A stretch of DNA of 64,000 bases from Pachypanchax playfairii (GCA_006937955.1 SSNP01000092.1:1834263-1898262), one strand, 5' to 3'; shown: positions 32,640-45,532, numbered from the stretch's first letter. The notes: generated by a model not told the origin, from the letters alone. A program made the numbers and translations.

Positions 32640-32790
32640 TTTGTTAGCAAAGAGATCTCACATTTATCAATATGACTGATGGAAGTGAAGGTTTAAACTT
32701 CCTCTTTCTCTCTCTTCACTTTGCTCCTGCTCTGCATCCACGTTTTCTTCTTTTGAGCTCATCAGGGATCCAGAGTTTCAATTTGAGGAT

Positions 32791-33554
32791 CATTTCAGCC
32801 TTAGAAATGTCAGTTAGCTGCTCTTTCTTGTAAACAAGTCTCTTGTTGCCATGGTTACTCATCATAAGTGGCAAAAAAGTGACAAATCAATTTTATATTC
32901 AGATATTTAATTTTCGACAGTCAAACTCTAAATTACTTCTACAGCCTTCACATGTAGTAAAAGTGACTTGACGTGTGTTACAGAGAATCATACAGACGGT
33001 AAATGTGATGCAAGTTTCTTATAGCCGTGGTGTAAATAATTAAAATGTTCAAATGAAAATATTTTATCCAGGTTTTTAAACTTTCTTCTTGCTGCTATGA
33101 TGTAACAGTTGCTCATCCTAAAGAAAACAGGTGGTTGGTATTGTTCAGGTTAGTTTCATGATTAGCAGCTGAGTGTGAGTGTTTTGCTGGTTTGGGCCTG
33201 ACAGAGTTTAGGATGTTTCCTCTGCTTGTTATCTACTCACTCCTCTACCTCTTCAGTCCCAAAAGCACCACACAGGAACCGCTGGCTTTAGTTACATTAG
33301 AGCCATCCGAGTTTTCATCACAAGGCAGGGAGGGACTGACCTGGAACACGACACATGTAAAGAGAACAGCAACGTTAAACTAGAAAAGTTCCTGAAGGAA
33401 CTTTGAGAGTGACTACCACCGTGTGTGAGACTCAGAAACCCTCAGCCAATCAGAAAGCTGCGTTCACTCAACAGCTGACAGAGGCTGCAAATATGTAAAA
33501 AGACTGAAAGCTTCAAATTAATGAGTGTGTCGTGGAAACGTGATGATTTCAGAG
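32791..33554. other. intronic sequence, nothing recognised
   Basis: Non-coding spacer between the LINE and the hAT MITE. Confidence 0.4.
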
Positions 33555-33562
33555 GTTATTCC

Positions 33563-34089
33563 CAGTGGTGTAGTCCAGGGTATACGCTGGTATACAGCAT
33601 ATACCTACTTATATACCCACTTCTAAACCCCACTTGATGCGCACCGTTCAGTAATATCTGTGAGCCAGATTGCCCACTTTCTCCTCAAGGATGATGAAGC
33701 CGTGACCCTCCCTCTTCTGCCTATAATTGGCTGGTACTCGCTGCCTTCACTGATTAGATTGGTTAACTTTAAGCATGAGGACTGATGAGCCAATCAGAGG
33801 CAGAGTATGGCGGGTCATGCAGAGGAACATATTGCTAGTACGGTACTAGCAATAAATACATTTTCCTTTCTTCCAGGCTGCTTGTGTGACCAGTAGTAAC
33901 TACAAACAACTCCTAATCAAGTCAGGATCGTTTTATAATAATGAGCAAGTAGAATGACAGATTTTTGGGTAAAGTAAATCATAGTCTAACATTTCACTGT
34001 TTCTAAAACAGGGCTTTTTTCTAGACTTTTTTTTTTTAAAGGTGAAAACTGAGAGTATACGCACTTCTCCAGGGACCACTACACCACTG
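33563..34089. mobile_element. non-autonomous hAT element with perfect 8-bp target duplication
   Basis: The left end CAGTGGTGTAGTCCAGGG and the right end (reverse complement CAGTGGTGTAGTGGTCCCTG) are inverted repeats. The 8-mer GTTATTCC occurs exactly on both sides (33555-33562 and 34090-34097). The 527-bp interior is non-coding and includes the small palindrome CTAGTACGGTACTAG near 33836. A perfect duplication suggests a fairly young insertion. Confidence 0.9.
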
Positions 34090-34097
34090 GTTATTCC

Positions 34098-34362
34098 ATA
34101 GGATTACAACAGGGGAATGGTTTTTAATGGATTCCATTGTCATGGTTACCTAAAGTTTAATTTGCACATGATGATTCACTTGCAGTGCATTGCAGACCAA
34201 TGCAAAGCATCAGTCATTGCTTTGCATTGGTCTCCGTTCAAACGACAGTCCCTAACTAACAGAACTGTTGATGAGTGAATAGTTGGAAGGTACTGATGAA
34301 TCCAGATCCAGCAGTAGGCTTCTGCCTGATCTTACTTTGTTCTTCTCTCATGTTTTCTTCAG
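34098..34362. other. intron end before the last st3gal3 exon
   Basis: Non-coding, ending in a pyrimidine-rich tract and acceptor (CTCATGTTTTCTTCAG). A local inverted pair around TGCATTGCAGACCAATGCAA/TTTGCATTGGTCT (34186-34233) is visible. Confidence 0.5.
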
Positions 34363-34452
34363 TCTTGGACACATGACATATCCAAGGAGAAGGAGTTCCT
34401 CCGAAAGCTGGTGAAGGCCAACGTTATCACAGATCTCACCAAAGGTATCTGA
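34363..34452 (+). CDS. st3gal3: st3gal3 last coding exon: motif VS and C-terminus
   Basis: 29 codons plus TGA at 34450-34452, phase 0 start after TTTTCTTCAG. It reads SWTHDISKEKEFLRKLVKAN then VITDLTKGI. The His-x4-Glu of motif VS (HDISKE), whose His is the proposed catalytic base in GT29 sialyltransferases, is present. The C-terminal end ITDLTKGI parallels the mammalian ITDLSSGI ending. Together with the exons at 14635 and 21601 this gives 127 C-terminal residues with no frameshift, so the gene looks functional. The final intron (12.6 kb) holds both intact Tc1 elements and the LINE minisatellite. Confidence 0.95.
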   Translation, partial: SWTHDISKEKEFLRKLVKANVITDLTKGI

Positions 34453-35178
34453 GTTTACACCCCACCAGCCTCCCTCTACCATTTCCACGGGATGATCAAA
34501 CTAAAAGCCTGGAAATGGATCGATCGGGGAGGGAAGAGCGAAGCCAACTAACCTGCCTGGGATTTTACATCAAAAGAGATTATAAAGAAGAATACAGGAG
34601 GAGTTTGTGGAGAGATGCACTCATGTGCCTTCTGAACCAAAGACTGCTGCTTATTGAAGCAGGAGGGTAAACTGGCAACAGGAAGACTGGATCAGTCTGG
34701 TTCCTGTCCTATCAAACCACACTCACAGTATTGTTCTGTTCTGGCCCTCCACTTCAGGCCCCAGAGCACCAGGATGGTCAACATGATAAGGAAACATGGA
34801 TGTGACAAGACTGAGACACGTCTTTGGATATGGGTCAAGTATTAGCAGTGCCAATTGTACCTCGTATGGGGGCGGGGGTGCCCCACCCTCTGCTCCTGCT
34901 GCCTGAATGTATTCACTTTACTCAGTGTAAATATGGAAGATTTGTACTGTGCTTTTTAACAAGCTGTGGTAGCTCCATGATCCATCTCTCACTTCTCATT
35001 CATAAGGTTTGTGTCTTTCCCATGTGTGTATCCAGATGACATCAGACCACCAGTCAGTAAACATGGAGCATCATAGAAAAGAACAAATGTCTAAAAGAAT
35101 GAAGAGAATGTCTGTTAGACCCCGCCTCTCATACTGTAAACGAGTGTAGGAGTGAATATTGAAGCATCAGGAAATAAA
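34453..35178 (+). other. st3gal3: st3gal3 3' UTR, proximal part, with first AATAAA
   Basis: This follows the stop codon, with no further open frame of note. The first canonical poly(A) signal, AATAAA, is at 35173-35178. If it is used, the transcript ends just before the tandem array. If it is skipped, the array would be transcribed. The true end needs cDNA. Confidence 0.55.
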
Positions 35179-35267
35179 TGAATGTAGAAACAGAAAAATT
35201 TACATTTTCATTCAGAATTTTCACCTTAAAAACAAAACTGAACACGAAGAATCCCGAGTTACAAGAG

Positions 35268-38200
35268 ATATGTATGTGTGTGTGTATGTGTTAGTGCATG
35301 CGTGTATATGTACGTATGTACATCATGTGTGTGTGAGAGTGCGTGCATGTGTGTGCATGCATGTATGCGTGTTTATCCCTGTGTGTGCATGTGTGTGAAT
35401 GCATGTATGCATGTGAGAGTGTGTGCATGTGTGTGAATGCATGTGTGAGAGTGTGTACGTGTGTGCATGCATGTATGCGTGTGTGTGTGAGTGAGTGAGA
35501 GTGTGTGCGTGCATGTGTGTGCATGCATGTATGCGTGTGTGAGTGAGTGAGAGTGTGTGCGTGTGTGCATGCATGTATGCGTGTGTGAGTGAGTGAGAGT
35601 GTGTGCGTGTGTGCATGCATGTATGCGTGTGTGAGTGAGAGTGTGTATGTGTGTGCATGCATGTATACGTGTGTGAGTGAGAGTGTGTACGTGTGTGCAT
35701 GCATGTATACGTGTGTGAGTGAGAGTGTGTACGTGTGTGCATGCATGTATACGTGTGTGAGTGAGTGAGAGTGTGTACGTGTGTGCATGCATGTATACGT
35801 GTGTGAGTGAGTGAGTGTGTGTACGTGTGTGCATGCATGTATACGTGTGTGCATGCATGTATGCGTGTGTGAGTGAGAGTGTGTACGTGTGTGCATGCAT
35901 GTATACGTGTGTGAGTGAGAGAGTGTACGTGTGTGCATGCATGTATACGTGTGTGAGTGAGTGAGAGTGTGTACGTGTGTGCATGCATGTATACGTGTGT
36001 GAGTGAGTGAGAGTGTGTACGTGTGTGCATGCATGTATACGTGTGTGCATGCATGTATACGTGTGTGAGTGAGAGTGTGTACGTGTGTGCATGCATGTAT
36101 ACGTGTGTGAGTGAGTGAGAGTGTGTACGTGTGTGCATGCATGTATACGTGTGTGAGTGAGTGAGAGTGTGTACGTGTGTGCATGCATGTATACGTGTGT
36201 GAGTGAGTGAGAGTGTGTGTGTGTGAGTGAGAGTGTGTACGTGTGTGCATGCATGTATACGTGTGTGAGTGAGTGAGAGTGTGTACGTGTGTGCATGCAT
36301 GTATACGTGTGTGAGTGAGAGTGTGTACGTGTGTGCATGCATGTATGCGTGTGTGAGTGAGAGTGTGTATGTGTGTGCATGCATGTATACGTGTGTGAGT
36401 GAGTGTGTGTGTGTGTGTGCTGTGTGAGTGAGTGTGTGTACGTGTGTGCATGCATGTATACGTGTGTGAGTGAGTGAGAGTGTGTACGTGTGTGCATGCA
36501 TGTATACGTGTGTGAGTGAGAGTGTGTACGTGTGTGCATGCATGTATACGTGTGTGAGTGAGTGAGAGTGTGTACGTGTGTGCATGCATGTATACGTGTG
36601 TGCATGCATGTATACGTGTGTGCATGCATGTATACGTGTGTGAGTGAGTGAGAGTGTGTACGTGTGTGCATGCATGTATACGTGTGTGAGTGAGTGAGAG
36701 TGTGTACGTGTGTGCATGCATGTATACGTGTGTGAGTGAGTGAGAGTGTGTACGTGTGTGCATGCATGTATACGTGTGTGCATGCATGTATACGTGTGTG
36801 CATGCATGTATACGTGTGTGAGTGAGTGAGAGTGTGTGCGTGTGTGCATGCATGTATGCGTGTGTGAGTGAGTGAGAGTGTGTGCGTGTGTGCATGCATG
36901 TATGCGTGTGTGAGTGAGAGTGTGTATGTGTGTGCATGCATGTATACGTGTGTGAGTGAGAGTGTGTACGTGTGTGCATGCATGTATACGTGTGTGCATG
37001 CATGTATACGTGTGTGCATGCATGTATACGTGTGTGAGTGAGAGTGTGTATGTGTGTGCATGCATGTATACGTGTGTGAGTGAGAGTGTGTACGTGTGTG
37101 CATGCATGTATACGTGTGTGAGTGAGTGAGAGTGTGTGTGTGTGCATGCATGTATACGTGTGTGCATGCATGTATACGTGTGTGAGTGAGTGAGAGTGTG
37201 TACGTGTGTGCATGCATGTATACGTGTGTGCATGCATGTATGTGTGTGTGAGTGAGGGTGTGTACGTGTGTGCATGCATGTATATGTGTGTGAGTGAGTG
37301 AGAGTGTGTACGTGTGTGCATGCATGTATACGTGTGTGCATGCATGTATACGTGTGTGAGTGAGTGAGAGTGTGTACGTGTGTGCATGCATGTATACGTG
37401 TGTGAGTGAGTGAGAGTGTGTATGTGTGTGCATGCATGTATACGTGTGTGAGTGAGAGTGTGTACGTGTGTGCATGCATGTATGCGTGTGTGAGTGAGAG
37501 TGTGTACGTGTGTGCATGCATGTATACGTGTGTGAGTGAGTGAGAGTGTGTACGTGTGTGCATGCATGTATACGTGTGTGAGTGAGTGAGAGTGTGTACG
37601 TGTGTGCATGCATGTATACGTGTGTGAGTGAGTGAGAGTGTGTACGTGTGTGCATGCATGTATACGTGTGTGCATGCATGTATACGTGTGTGAGTGAGAG
37701 TGTGTACGTGTGTGCATGCATGTATACGTGTGTGAGTGAGTGAGAGTGTGTACGTGTGTGCATGCATGTATACGTGTGTGCATGCATGTATACGTGTGTG
37801 CATGCATGTATACGTGTGTGAGTGAGTGAGAGTGTGTACGTGTGTGCATGCATGTATACGTGTGTGCATGCATGTATACGTGTGTGAGTGAGTGAGAGTG
37901 TGTACGTGTGTGCATGCATGTATACGTGTGTGAGTGAGTGAGAGTGTGTACGTGTGTGCATGCATGTATACGTGTGTGAGTGAGGGTGTGTACGTGTGTG
38001 CATGCATGTATACGTGTGTGAGTGAGTGAGAGTGTGTACGTGTGTGCATGCATGTATACGTGTGTGCATGCATGTATACGTGTGTGCATGCATGTATACG
38101 TGTGTGAGTGAGTGAGAGTGTGTACGTGTGTGCATGCATGTATACGTGTGTGAGTGAGTGAGAGTGTGTACGTGTGTGCATGCATGTATACGTGTGTGCA

Positions 38201-41200
38201 TGCATGTATACGTGTGTGCATGCATGTATACGTGTGTGAGTGAGAGTGTGTACGTGTGTGCATGCATGTATACGTGTGTGAGTGAGTGAGAGTGTGTACG
38301 TGTGTGCATGCATGTATACGTGTGTGAGTGAGTGAGAGTGTGTACGTGTGTGCATGCATGTATACGTGTGTGAGTGAGAGTGTGTACGTGTGTGCATGCA
38401 TGTATACGTGTGTGAGTGAGTGAGAGTGTGTACGTGTGTGCATGCATGTATACGTGTGTGAGTGAGTGAGAGTGTGTACGTGTGTGCATGCATGTATACG
38501 TGTGTGAGTGAGAGTGTGTACGTGTGTGCATGCATGTATACGTGTGTGAGTGAGTGAGAGTGTGTACGTGTGTGCATGCATGTATACGTGTGTGAGTGAG
38601 TGAGAGTGTGTACGTGTGTGCATGCATGTATACGTGTGTGCATGCATGTATACGTGTGTGAGTGAGTGAGAGTGTGTACGTGTGTGCATGCATGTATACG
38701 TGTGTGCATGCATGTATGCGTGTGTGAGTGAGAGTGTGTACGTGTGTGCATGCATGTATACGTGTGTGAGTGAGAGTGTGTACGTGTGTGCATGCATGTA
38801 TACGTGTGTGAGTGAGTGAGAGTGTGTGCGTGTGTGCATGCATGTATACGTGTGTGCATGCATGTATACGTGTGTGAGTGAGTGAGAGTGTGTACGTGTG
38901 TGCATGCATGTATACGTGTGTGAGTGAGAGTGTGTACGTGTGTGCATGCATGTATACGTGTGTGAGTGAGTGAGAGTGTGTACGTGTGTGCATGCATGTA
39001 TACGTGTGTGCATGCATGTATACGTGTGTGCATGCATGTATACGTGTGTGAGTGAGTGAGAGTGTGTGCGTGTGTGCATGCATGTATGCGTGTGTGAGTG
39101 AGTGAGAGTGTGTGCGTGTGTGCATGCATGTGTGTGTGTGTGAGTGAGAGTGTGTGCGTGTGTGCATGCATGTATGCGTGTGTGAGTGAGAGTGTGTACG
39201 TGTGTGCATGCATGTATACGTGTGTGAGTGAGTGAGAGTGTGTACGTGTGTGCATGCATGTATACGTGTGTGCATGCATGTATACGTGTGTGCATGCATG
39301 TATACGTGTGTGAGTGAGAGTGTGTACGTGTGTGCATGCATGTATACGTGTGTGAGTGAGTGAGAGTGTGTACGTGTGTGCATGCATGTATACGTGTGTG
39401 CATGCATGTATACGTGTGTGCATGCATGTATACGTGTGTGAGTGAGTGAGAGTGTGTACGTGTGTGCATGCATGTATACGTGTGTGCATGCATGTATACG
39501 TGTGTGAGTGAGAGTGTGTACGTGTGTGCATGCATGTATACGTGTGTGAGTGAGTGAGAGTGTGTACGTGTGTGCATGCATGTATACGTGTGTGCGTGAG
39601 TGAGTGTGTGTGTGTGTGTGCATGCATGTATGCGTGTGTGAGTGAGAGTGTGTATGTGTGTGCATGCATGTATACGTGTGTGAGTGAGTGAGAGTGTGTA
39701 CGTGTGTGCATGCATGTATACGTGTGTGAGTGAGAGTGTGTACGTGTGTGCATGCATGTATACGTGTGTGAGTGAGTGAGAGTGTGTACGTGTGTGCATG
39801 CATGTATACGTGTGTGCATGCATGTATACGTGTGTGAGTGAGTGAGAGTGTGTACGTGTGTGCATGCATGTATACGTGTGTGAGTGAGAGTGTGTACGTG
39901 TGTGCATGCATGTATACGTGTGTGAGTGAGTGAGAGTGTGTACGTGTGTGCATGCATGTATACGTGTGTGCATGCATGTATACGTGTGTGAGTGAGTGAG
40001 AGTGTGTACGTGTGTGCATGCATGTATACGTGTGTGAGTGAGAGTGTGTACGTGTGTGCATGCATGTATACGTGTGTGAGTGAGAGTGTGTGCGTGTGTG
40101 CATGCATGTATACGTGTGTGAGTGAGTGAGAGTGTGTACGTGTGTGCATGCATGTATGCGTGTGTGAGTGAGAGTGTGTATGTGTGTGCATGCATGTATA
40201 CGTGTGTGAGTGAGAGTGTGTACGTGTGTGCATGCATGTATACGTGTGTGCATGCATGTATACGTGTGTGAGTGAGTGTGTGTGTGTGTGTGCATGCATG
40301 TATATGTGTGTGAGTGAGTGAGAGTGTGTACGTGTGTGCATGCATGTATACGTGTGTGCATGCATGTATACGTGTGTGCATGCATGTATACGTGTGTGAG
40401 TGAGTGAGAGTGTGTACGTGTGTGCATGCATGTATACGTGTGTGAGTGAGTGAGAGTGTGTACGTGTGTGCATGCATGTATACGTGTGTGCATGCATGTA
40501 TACGTGTGTGAGTGAGTGAGAGTGTGTATGTGTGTGCATGCATGTATACGTGTGTGAGTGAGAGTGTGTACGTGTGTGCATGCATGTATACGTGTGTGAG
40601 TGAGAGTGTGTACGTGTGTGCATGCATGTATACGTGTGTGAGTGAGTGAGAGTGTGTACGTGTGTGCATGCATGTATACGTGTGTGAGTGAGTGAGAGTG
40701 TGTGCGTGTGTGCATGCATGTATGCGTGTGTGAGTGAGAGTGTGTATGTGTGTGCATGCATGTATACGTGTGTGAGTGAGAGTGTGTACGTGTGTGCATG
40801 CATGTATACGTGTGTGAGTGAGTGAGAGTGTGTACGTGTGTGCATGCATGTATGCGTGTGTGAGTGAGAGTGTGTACGTGTGTGCATGCATGTATACGTG
40901 TGTGCATGCATGTATACGTGTGTGCATGCATGTATACGTGTGTGAGTGAGTGAGAGTGTGTACGTGTGTGCATGCATGTATACGTGTGTGAGTGAGTGAG
41001 AGTGTGTACGTGTGTGCATGCATGTATACGTGTGTGCATGCATGTATACGTGTGTGCATGCATGTATACGTGTGTGAGTGAGAGTGTGTACGTGTGTGCA
41101 TGCATGTATACGTGTGTGAGTGAGTGAGAGTGTGTACGTGTGTGCATGCATGTATACGTGTGTGAGTGAGTGAGAGTGTGTACGTGTGTGCATGCATGTA

Positions 41201-43757
41201 TACGTGTGTGCATGCATGTATACGTGTGTGAGTGAGAGTGTGTACGTGTGTGCATGCATGTATACGTGTGTGAGTGAGTGAGAGTGTGTACGTGTGTGCA
41301 TGCATGTATACGTGTGTGCATGCATGTATACGTGTGTGAGTGAGAGTGTGTACGTGTGTGCATGCATGTATACGTGTGTGAGTGAGTGAGAGTGTGTACG
41401 TGTGTGCATGCATGTATACGTGTGTGAGTGAGTGAGAGTGTGTACGTGTGTGCATGCATGTATGCGTGTGTGAGTGAGAGTGTGTACGTGTGTGCATGCA
41501 TGTATACGTGTGTGAGTGAGTGAGAGTGTGTACGTGTGTGCATGCATGTATACGTGTGTGAGTGAGTGAGAGTGTGTACGTGTGTGCATGCATGTATACG
41601 TGTGTGCATGCATGTATACGTGTGTGAGTGAGAGTGTGTACGTGTGTGCATGCATGTATACGTGTGTGAGTGAGTGAGAGTGTGTACGTGTGTGCATGCA
41701 TGTATACGTGTGTGAGTGAGTGAGAGTGTGTACGTGTGTGCATGCATGTATGCGTGTGTGAGTGAGAGTGTGTACGTGTGTGCATGCATGTATACGTGTG
41801 TGAGTGAGAGTGTGTACGTGTGTGCATGCATGTATGCGTGTGTGAGTGAGTGAGAGTGTGTACGTGTGTGCATGCATGTATACGTGTGTGCATGCATGTA
41901 TACGTGTGTGCATGCATGTATACGTGTGTGAGTGAGTGAGAGTGTGTACGTGTGTGCATGCATGTATACGTGTGTGAGTGAGAGTGTGTACGTGTGTGCA
42001 TGCATGTATGCGTGTGTGAGTGAGAGTGTGTGCGTGTGTGCATGCATGTATACGTGTGTGCATGCATGTATACGTGTGTGAGTGAGTGAGAGTGTGTACG
42101 TGTGTGCATGCATGTATACGTGTGTGAGTGAGTGAGAGTGTGTGCGTGTGTGCATGCATGTATACGTGTGTGCATGCATGTATACGTGTGTGAGTGAGTG
42201 AGAGTGTGTACGTGTGTGCATGCATGTATACGTGTGTGCATGCATGTATACGTGTGTGAGTGAGAGTGTGTACGTGTGTGCATGCATGTATACGTGTGTG
42301 AGTGAGTGAGAGTGTGTACGTGTGTGCATGCATGTATACGTGTGTGCATGCATGTATACGTGTGTGAGTGAGTGAGAGTGTGTACGTGTGTGCATGCATG
42401 TATACGTGTGTGAATGAGTGAGAGTGTGTACGTGTGTGCATGCATGTATACGTGTGTGCATGCATGTATACGTGTGTGAGTGAGAGTGTGTACGTGTGTG
42501 CATGCATGTATACGTGTGTGAGTGAGAGAGTGTACGTGTGTGCATGCATGTATACGTGTGTGCATGCATGTATACGTGTGTGAGTGAGTGAGAGTGTGTA
42601 CGTGTGTGCATGCATGTATACGTGTGTGAGTGAGAGTGTGTACGTGTGTGCATGCATGTATACGTGTGTGAGTGAGGGTGTGTACGTGTGTGCATGCATG
42701 TATACGTGTGTGAGTGAGTGAGAGTGTGTACGTGTGTGCATGCATGTATACGTGTGTGAGTGAGTGAGAGTGTGTACGTGTGTGCATGCATGTATACGTG
42801 TGTGCATGCATGTATGCGTGTTTATCCCTGTGTATGTGTGTGTGTGTGAGTGTGTGTGTGTGTGTGTGTGCATGCATGTATGTGTGTGTGAGTGAGAGTG
42901 TGTACGTGTGTGCATGCATGTATACGTGTGTGAGTGAGAGTGTGTACGTGTGTGCATGCATGTATGCGTGTGTGAGTGAGAGTGTGTACGTGTGTGCATG
43001 CATGTATACGTGTGTGAGTGAGAGTGTGTACGTGTGTGCATGCATGTATACGTGTGTGAGTGAGTGAGAGTGTGTACGTGTGTGCATGCATGTATACGTG
43101 TGTGAGTGAGTGAGAGTGTGTACGTGTGTGCATGCATGTATACGTGTGTGAGTGAGAGTGTGTACGTGTGTGCATGCATGAGAGTGTGTACGTGTGTGCA
43201 TGCATGTATACGTGTGTGCATGCATGTATACGTGTGTGCATGCATGTATACGTGTGTGAGTGAGTGAGAGTGTGTACGTGTGTGCATGCATGTATACGTG
43301 TGTGAGTGAGAGTGTGTACGTGTGTGCATGCATGTATACGTGTGTGAGTGAGTGAGAGTGTGTACGTGTGTGCATGCATGTATACGTGTGTGAGTGAGTG
43401 AGAGTGTGTACGTGTGTGCATGCATGTATACGTGTGTGAGTGAGTGAGAGTGTGTACGTGTGTGCATGCATGTATGTGTGTGTGAGTGAGAGTGTGTACG
43501 TGTGTGCATGCATGTATACGTGTGTGAGTGAGAGTGTGTACGTGTGTGCATGCATGTATACGTGTGTGCATGCATGTGTACGTGTGTGAGTGAGAGTGTG
43601 TACGTGTGTGCATGCATGTATACGTGTGTGCATGTATGTGTGTGTGAGTGAGTAGTGTGTACGTGTGTGCATGCATGTATACGTGTGTGAGTGAGTGAGA
43701 GTGTGTACGTGTGTGCATGCATGTATACGTGTGTGCATGCATGTATGCGTGTTTATC

Positions 43758-43790
<33 letters not shown>
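35268..43790 (+). repeat. 8.5-kb alternating pyrimidine/purine tandem array (20/42/46-bp units)
   Basis: The array is built from the core CGTGTGTGCATGCATGTATA (20 bp), which either repeats directly or is followed by a tail CGTGTGTGAGTGAGAGTGTGTA (22 bp) or the same tail with one extra TGAG (26 bp). Units are therefore 20, 42 or 46 bp. The core alternates pyrimidine and purine throughout and contains the palindromes TGCATGCA and GTATAC. Edge units are more varied (GCG for ACG, extra TG runs), and the landmark GCGTGTTTATCCCTGTGT occurs near 35366, 42816 and 43746. The minus strand lacks stop codons in all three frames because TTA, CTA and TCA are absent from the unit. There is no coding evidence. 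Confidence 0.97.
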
Positions 43791-43791
<1 letters not shown>

Positions 43792-44882
43792 GAGACACTA
43801 GCTTGAACACGGTTTCAGGATTTGCATTTTGCTGCATTCAGTCTGTAATATTTCTAGTATCGTCATTCTTTAACACATTTGTTCTTTTTCATAACTCGAA
43901 CTTCACAGTGAAGGTTCTTGTTGACCAACGGCCTTTAAATCAGTTGTTATCAATTACAGAAAGAAACGCAGCCACAAATCGGGTCTACGCGAGTCCTCCA
44001 GAACCAGAACATAGATGCTGACTGATTCTGCAGCTTTTCTTTGCACAGGACTGAGTTTATTTGAGTTAAGCAGCATTAGTAGGTTGAAGCTGCATCTGGG
44101 GGGTGTTCTAGTTTCATTTTGTGCCACATCACATCTTCATCAGCTGTTTATATTCCTGCTCCAACAAAGACACCCAGTTCAGGATCAGACCCTGCTCCAG
44201 GAGAACAGACTGCACGTCAGACCCGTTCAGTGTCTTCTTAATATCGTTTTTTGGTTCTTCAGTAAATGGTAAAATCTTGAGTTGTACAATATAAATATAT
44301 ATATATTTTTAGGTTGATTTTGATTATTTATTTTATTACAAAGTACTTTCATTTTGATCAAAGGCTGTTCAGCTTTCTGTTACAATGTTGCTTTTTGTTG
44401 TACAATGATCTTCTTCCAGAGACGTTAATCTGTTACGTTTCCTCTGAACGGTCTGTCTACAGGACTCGTGTTCTTCTGTCACAAAGACAAATCGATTTAA
44501 AGTATCTACAATAAGAGTGAGGATTCATTTGCTGGTCAGGTCCGTGCACTTTGTAGATCCAGATTTTGCCATATGCTTGTAAGTGAGACGACAGTTACAT
44601 CTTGTGATTCCTGTTTGTTTTTGGAGGGAATGTGATAATGTTTTTTTTTGTATGAATAATTGAATCAGCTTTACATGATGATGGTGCAGCATTTGGTTCT
44701 TTTCTTTGGAAATGTGTGTAACTATCTACACATGAGGTCATTTCCTGTTTTACCATCTGCTTTTGTGTTGTTACATTATTTGGATATTTTACACAGAATT
44801 CTCCGTGTTTTCCGGCAAAAATATTTCCATCAGGTTTTTGGGGTAAAGATGGAAGCAGCTTCTGTGTTGGACTGATTTTCCA

Positions 44883-44888
44883 AATAAA
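44883..44888 (+). promoter_or_regulatory. candidate distal poly(A) signal AATAAA
   Basis: AATAAA in CCAAATAAAGATACAGATGT, preceded by T-rich sequence and followed by TGTG-rich sequence. It could terminate an alternative long st3gal3 transcript running through the array. Sequence alone cannot confirm use. Confidence 0.3.
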
Positions 44889-45532
44889 GATACAGATGTG
44901 TGAAACAGCTGGACTTTGCACCATCATGAGGCGCTTGTAGGGCCTTAAGGCGTGGCTGATCCAGGGTCAGCTTCAGGTGAGACCAGTCCAGGTAATGTAT
45001 GTTTATCTTACAGACACTTAAAGCTCCTCACACGTGGATTTCTCTGTTTTATCACACTGAACATTATTTTTTTGTGCCTTTCATCAACATTAATAGTGAT
45101 GAAGAGGATATTCATTCATATAAAAGATGGACTGGGTGGAGATCAGACTTCCTGTGTCGTCTGCACGTGAACCAATCAGTAACTCAGAACACAAATCGTT
45201 CACTAATCAGTTAAAGGACGAGCAGTTTGGTTTTTTTTTTAACTGCCTGAGTTGAAACAAATCTTCATTCAATAAATCAGTTTCTCTTTTTTGTCTTTAG
45301 ATAGTTTTTATTTGAGTTTTATTTTCTGACTAATGCTGGAGCCGCGCTCACCGGTTGCACCTGAATCATCTCCAATCAGTCGTTATCAGAATGTATTCTC
45401 TTGTTTTAGTGTTGATTCATCTGTTTGTTTTTATGTTCCACACATCACACGGAAAGTCAAAGAAATCAAAAAGTCTGAAGTTTTCTTTTTGTATACGGTT
45501 ATACAGTCGTGTATAACGGCTTTAAGGTATTC

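Larger units (their letters stand above)
29747..32790 (-). mobile_element. internally deleted APE-type LINE with minisatellite expansion
   Basis: The element is read on the minus strand. The 3' tail at 29747-29790 gives TTCGGGGATTAATAAAGTAT then TTTGA repeats, the classic fish LINE 3' end. At 32639 downward the frame gives MDELESLLRTQPEYQ and MCFTETWLKEHI, the start of the APE endonuclease domain of an L2/Rex1-like LINE. Upstream to about 32790 there is decayed sequence of the same protein. It then jumps directly to a C-terminal segment (CWGRSIRASDMNRLNRLI), so the reverse transcriptase is deleted. The rest is a 36-bp array grown from the last coding codons. It lies in the last st3gal3 intron, antisense to the gene. 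Confidence 0.8.

Noticed and set aside
35291..43837. Overlapping minus-strand open frames of 2,848, 2,799 and 2,472 codons (His/Thr-rich)
   Set aside because: They are artefacts of the tandem array. The repeat unit lacks TTA, CTA and TCA, so no minus-strand frame has stops, and all three frames are open at once. No domain, splice signal or codon pattern supports a protein.
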